Positions 63,301 through 64,000 of a stretch of DNA of 64,000 bases are shown piece by piece (positions within the stretch are counted from its first letter, which is position 1; every line of letters starts with the position of its first letter). Below the pieces are notes generated by a model. That model was given only the letters and a program-made list of their open reading frames with translations, was not told the origin of the DNA and did not search any database. The position numbers were made by a program, and so were the translations under genes. The stretch covers positions 1,445,001-1,509,000 of the forward strand of contig JACEVL010000058.1 of the NCBI GenBank assembly GCA_020284085.1, in the 5' to 3' direction. The stretch comes from Aporrectodea caliginosa. Lineage: Eukaryota > Annelida > Clitellata > Crassiclitellata > Lumbricidae.

Positions 63301-63776
63301 ATAACTTTGTGCTTGAGTGATTAGGAATTTGGTTATGTCAATTAGACTAACCAGAAGCAAACTAAATTACAACTAAAAATTGGTAAAAAGTATATCAATA
63401 AAAAACTGGCTTCTGCCAGTGTTTAGCACAAACATGAATTGACCAGCAGTATTCGTCAAGTTTTAATAAATACAATTTATTGCTAAACACAACTTACTCA
63501 TCAGGTATATTTTAAACACATGTATAACGTTGTATAACCACTATTACTGCTGGTACCTTCCTAGTCCATAGTCCCATCATCGAAAATGTAATATAATTAT
63601 TGTACTGAAATACAAAACAGACTCCTAATAACTGCCTTAGTGACTGAATATAAACAAACTTAACTTACTGCATACATGATGCCTTCAAGTTGTAAACTGC
63701 TAAGTTTTCCAGCAGTTATTGCGGCCAGAGGAATGCTATCAGATAAAGGGTATGAGCAAGATGGTGGTTCAATTGC
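38706..63776 (-). CDS. Sbno: Strawberry notch homologue, 30 exons visible, amino terminus outside the window
   Basis: A nuclear SF2 helicase-like transcription/chromatin factor. Exons in transcription order: 63669-63776, 63147-63233, 61842-61933, 61441-61509, 61028-61110, 60699-60817, 57296-57348, 56992-57055, 56158-56248, 55898-55977, 55107-55174, 54507-54617, 53902-53995, 53064-53174, 52372-52475, 51320-51485, 50864-50924, 49903-50032, 49204-49289, 48844-48959, 47827-47907, 47121-47255, 46694-46755, 45911-46012, 45362-45538, 44679-44761, 43943-44026, 43564-43669, 40183-40333, 38706-39302. All junctions agree in phase and together give 1156 residues plus TAG. Key motifs are [35 protein letters not shown] and [11 protein letters not shown]. 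The long acidic insert of vertebrate SBNO1 is nearly absent. The carboxy terminus carries a zinc finger not known to me in SBNO1/2. The 61028 donor (GTTCGT) is the weakest junction. Confidence 0.93.
39931..40002. mobile_element. Tiny TTAA-type MITE, copy 1
   Basis: AGTGTACTAAAAGTGACTGG and GAAACCAATGCAGCTC are shared with the copy at 52810-52880. The outer ends are diverged. Confidence 0.6.
40183..50924 (-). CDS. Sbno: Sbno second lobe and Sbno carboxy-terminal domain exons
   Basis: Exon 50864-50924 gives [12 protein letters not shown]. Exon 49903-50032 gives [20 protein letters not shown] followed by LGRSHRSNQ (motif VI-like arginine finger). Exon 48844-48959 gives [20 protein letters not shown]. 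Exon 47121-47255 gives [18 protein letters not shown]. Exon 45362-45538 gives [11 protein letters not shown]. Exons 43943-43564 are Cys-rich ([14 protein letters not shown], then [13 protein letters not shown]). Exon 40183-40333 gives [20 protein letters not shown], normally close to the end of SBNO1/2. An intron of more than 3 kb (40334-43563) before this last exon holds nested transposons. Confidence 0.92.
40510..40575. repeat. Pair of GC-rich near-perfect palindromes
   Basis: Two 23-bp palindromes of the form ATCCCGGCGC...GCCGGGAT with three-base variable centres (CCG, CGG), 20 bp apart. The flanking DNA is AT-rich. They probably serve as subterminal sites of the piggyBac-like element. Confidence 0.85.
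41026..41262 (-). mobile_element. tRNA-derived SINE
   Basis: On the minus strand the head reads GGGGCGCGGTGGTGTAGGGG (A-box-like TGGTGTAGGGG) and then a B-box GGTTCGGATCC. The body has GCGTGAAACTCCGATTCAGC and GGGCGCTATAACAAGTG, and the tail is ATACAATACAAT. A shorter copy of the body is at 62080-62185. Confidence 0.75.
41470..42999 (-). mobile_element. Apparently intact mariner-family transposon
   Basis: 1530 bp, flanked by TA on both sides. Terminal inverted repeats starting CACTGTGAGCCATAAAAAAC agree perfectly over about 46 bp (41470-41515 and 42954-42999). It encodes one uninterrupted transposase. The element lies in the last large Sbno intron, in the same orientation as Sbno, inside AT-rich repeats of a piggyBac-like element. 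Confidence 0.95.
41727..42794 (-). CDS. Mariner-family transposase, 355 residues, uninterrupted
   Basis: A cut-and-paste DDE/D transposase acting in the nucleus on its own inverted repeats. The amino-terminal part is a helix-turn-helix region with a [12 protein letters not shown] linker; a second helix-turn-helix follows with [20 protein letters not shown]. The catalytic residues appear in FFTDEKLF (first Asp), FQQDSAPAH (second) and [16 protein letters not shown] (third). I count 37 residues between the second Asp and the Asp of NPLD, so DD37D. Length and layout are normal, with no stop or frameshift. With perfect terminal repeats this could be active or only recently silent. It is not a host gene. 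Confidence 0.95.
   Translation of the reverse strand: MLSFEDKILIKNLRECKNYSSRRLIKEFPNKNWKRKTLDDFLRKLRTTGSVERAAGSGRPKSSRTEDNIAAVNELVQSQEDKPKTHLSTRQIARELNLTQTMVRRIIHNDLELKCLKRRQAQELTTANRQSRLVRARQLLQRFSVSDVGFIFFTDEKLFTVAAPSNTQNDRLYMPRSVSKKQISSDRLLRTRTTFSKSLMVSVGISKLGRTELIFVDPGAKINGQYYRDVMLAQHLLPQMRHIAGDMFIFQQDSAPAHRARETIEYLSRNAPYFIGPEMWPPNSPDLNPLDYSIWSIMEQRVYQQRIQNTDELRQCLVSVWNDLEQHLIDTAIDQWRRRLAKCVREKGSHFEHKL
45635..45712. repeat. SINE 3'-like fragment
   Basis: ACGACGATTTATATAGCG followed by GAACGCTTAACAAAAC resembles the 3' portion of echinoderm-type SINEs. Similar ATTTATATAGAGC pieces occur near 50135 and TTACATAGAGC near 39675. Family identity is uncertain. Confidence 0.35.
46104..46459 (+). 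mobile_element. hAT (Charlie-like) relic with 8-bp target duplication
   Basis: Ends CAGGGGTCTCCAAAGTA and AACTTTGGAGACCCCTG are inverted. GACTACAC stands on both sides (46096-46103 and 46460-46467). It keeps CGGCCCGCGGGCCACAT-type subterminal sequence and a short transposase remnant, in the intron after Sbno exon 45911-46012. Confidence 0.93.
46231..46413 (+). pseudogene. hAT transposase BED-finger remnant
   Basis: The frame reads [20 protein letters not shown] then [11 protein letters not shown], matching the end of the BED zinc finger (N-x-RRH-x4-H) and the following segment of Charlie-type hAT transposases. The catalytic domain is deleted. Confidence 0.8.
48171..48254. repeat. Direct duplication of about 43 bp
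   Basis: TTTTCATGCATGTGAAACAT followed by AGCAGATACTGGTGTTTAAA occurs twice in tandem with one difference (AGCAGATAC, AGCAAATAC), in a Sbno intron. Confidence 0.8.
51320..63776 (-). CDS. Sbno: Sbno helicase-like core, Walker A and B lobe exons
   Basis: Sixteen exons. The first visible exon ends [14 protein letters not shown], the Q-like segment preceding Walker A. Exon 63147-63233 encodes [20 protein letters not shown], then SAGVGKGRQ (Walker A). Exon 61842-61933 gives [20 protein letters not shown]. Exon 60699-60817 gives [15 protein letters not shown] (Walker B, DECH). Exon 56992-57055 gives [14 protein letters not shown] (motif III-like). Exons 56158-54507 give [20 protein letters not shown] and [12 protein letters not shown], hallmarks of the family. 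Exon 51320-51485 has [20 protein letters not shown], the conserved bridge to the second lobe. Confidence 0.93.
52810..52880. mobile_element. Tiny TTAA-type MITE, copy 2
   Basis: 71 bp including both TTAA. The ends TTAACACTTTAATGATGA and TCATCATTAAAGTGTTAA are perfect inverted repeats of 18 bases. Confidence 0.75.
56438..56508. mobile_element. Tiny TTAA-type MITE, copy 3
   Basis: 71 bp including TTAA ends. Middle GGTGTACTAAAACCTACTGG matches copies 1 and 2; right end TCATCATTAAAGGATTAA. Confidence 0.65.
58282..58342. repeat. Perfect 28-bp-arm inverted repeat
   Basis: Arms (left ends CAATGTCGGCGACG, right begins CGTCGCCGACATTG) around a five-base loop GTCAA, in the left part of the outer hAT-like element. 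Confidence 0.9.
58553..59568. mobile_element. hAT-like transposon nested in the outer one
   Basis: Ends TAGACCTGGGAGTC and GACTCCCAGGTCTA. GCGTTAGG is duplicated on both sides (58545-58552 and 59569-59576). AAGTCGACTT-type motifs are clustered inside both ends (58600-58700 and 59410-59560), as expected for subterminal transposase-binding sites. No coding capacity is left. Confidence 0.9.
59740..60110. repeat. Pyrimidine-rich tract
   Basis: About 370 bp of C/T-rich sequence (CCCTTTCC, CTCCCATCCC). Frames on both strands are compositional artefacts. Confidence 0.9.
62080..62185 (-). mobile_element. SINE fragment, same family as 41026-41262
   Basis: GAGCACTTGTTATAGCGCCC, GAGGCGCTCCCGACTAC and GAATCGGAGTTTCACGCCGA are shared with 41045-41135. 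The tRNA-like head is absent. Confidence 0.75.
62671..62987. mobile_element. Putative hAT-like MITE
   Basis: TTCTTAAC stands immediately before CAGGGCTGCTGACAG and again after GTGGGCCTC (62988-62995). The inverted ends are poor, but GGGCC-rich sequence occurs at both ends. It lies in the intron between Sbno exons 63147-63233 and 61842-61933. Confidence 0.5.
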
Positions 63777-64000
63777 CTGAAATTCATAAAAAACACAATC
63801 AAATCTACTTGTATAAATGGTAAAGATTAAACGTTTCATAACAAGATTTAATATCTCTCCTGAGACTGTGTACTAAATGGATTAGCAAGTAGTTATGATG
63901 ACACTTCATAGGAGCACATAAATATCTAATAATTCATGTGTTCTTATGTCTATTCTGAGTGAGTACTCATTCTACTCGAAGTAGACTACGAGTGACTCAA

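Overview
This is a eukaryotic, intron-rich window, most likely from a marine invertebrate deuterostome. An echinoderm would fit best: CR1/L2-type LINEs, tRNA-derived SINEs, piggyBac-, hAT- and mariner-type DNA transposons, and very frequent TAGGCCTA words in non-coding DNA. That taxonomic call is inference. No prokaryotic operon, CRISPR array, rRNA or genuine tRNA gene is visible. All exon models below come from reading conserved protein segments with splice sites and codon phase; there is no transcript evidence.

Left flank, 1-11211: no host gene recognised. It is a graveyard of transposable elements: a piggyBac-like MITE (87-1072), a frameshifted CR1/L2 LINE (about 1425-4243) carrying a nested MITE, scrambled LINE pieces with a long fold-back hairpin (about 7260-8850), a reversed LINE 3' end and a SINE-like repeat (9175-9725).

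Centre, 11212-37916, + strand: a complete 22-exon class I myosin gene, Myo1d. The spliced model is 2934 nt, 977 residues plus stop, with phase agreeing at every junction. It has a motor head, apparently a single IQ motif and a TH1 tail. Its introns hold LINE tails, MITEs and long microsatellites. Intron 6 has a GC-AG boundary.

Right, 38706-64000 and beyond, - strand: a strawberry-notch (Sbno) gene, convergent with Myo1d, with 789 bp between the two stop codons. Thirty exons (3471 nt, 1156 residues plus stop) are in frame; the amino-terminal exons lie beyond the right edge. It carries the Walker A, DECH and QxxGRxHRxxQ motifs and the Sbno carboxy-terminal domain. It then continues into an unusual tail with two PIP-box-like motifs, a basic NLS-like patch and a Rad18-type (UBZ4-like) zinc finger as the last residues. 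This predicted joining of a chromatin-type helicase with a PCNA/ubiquitin-binding tail is the most interesting observation here.

The Sbno introns carry well-preserved young transposons: an apparently intact mariner-family element (41470-42999) nested in a piggyBac-like element, two nested hAT-like elements with perfect 8-bp target duplications (58066-60536 and 58553-59568), and a hAT relic retaining a BED-finger fragment (46104-46459).
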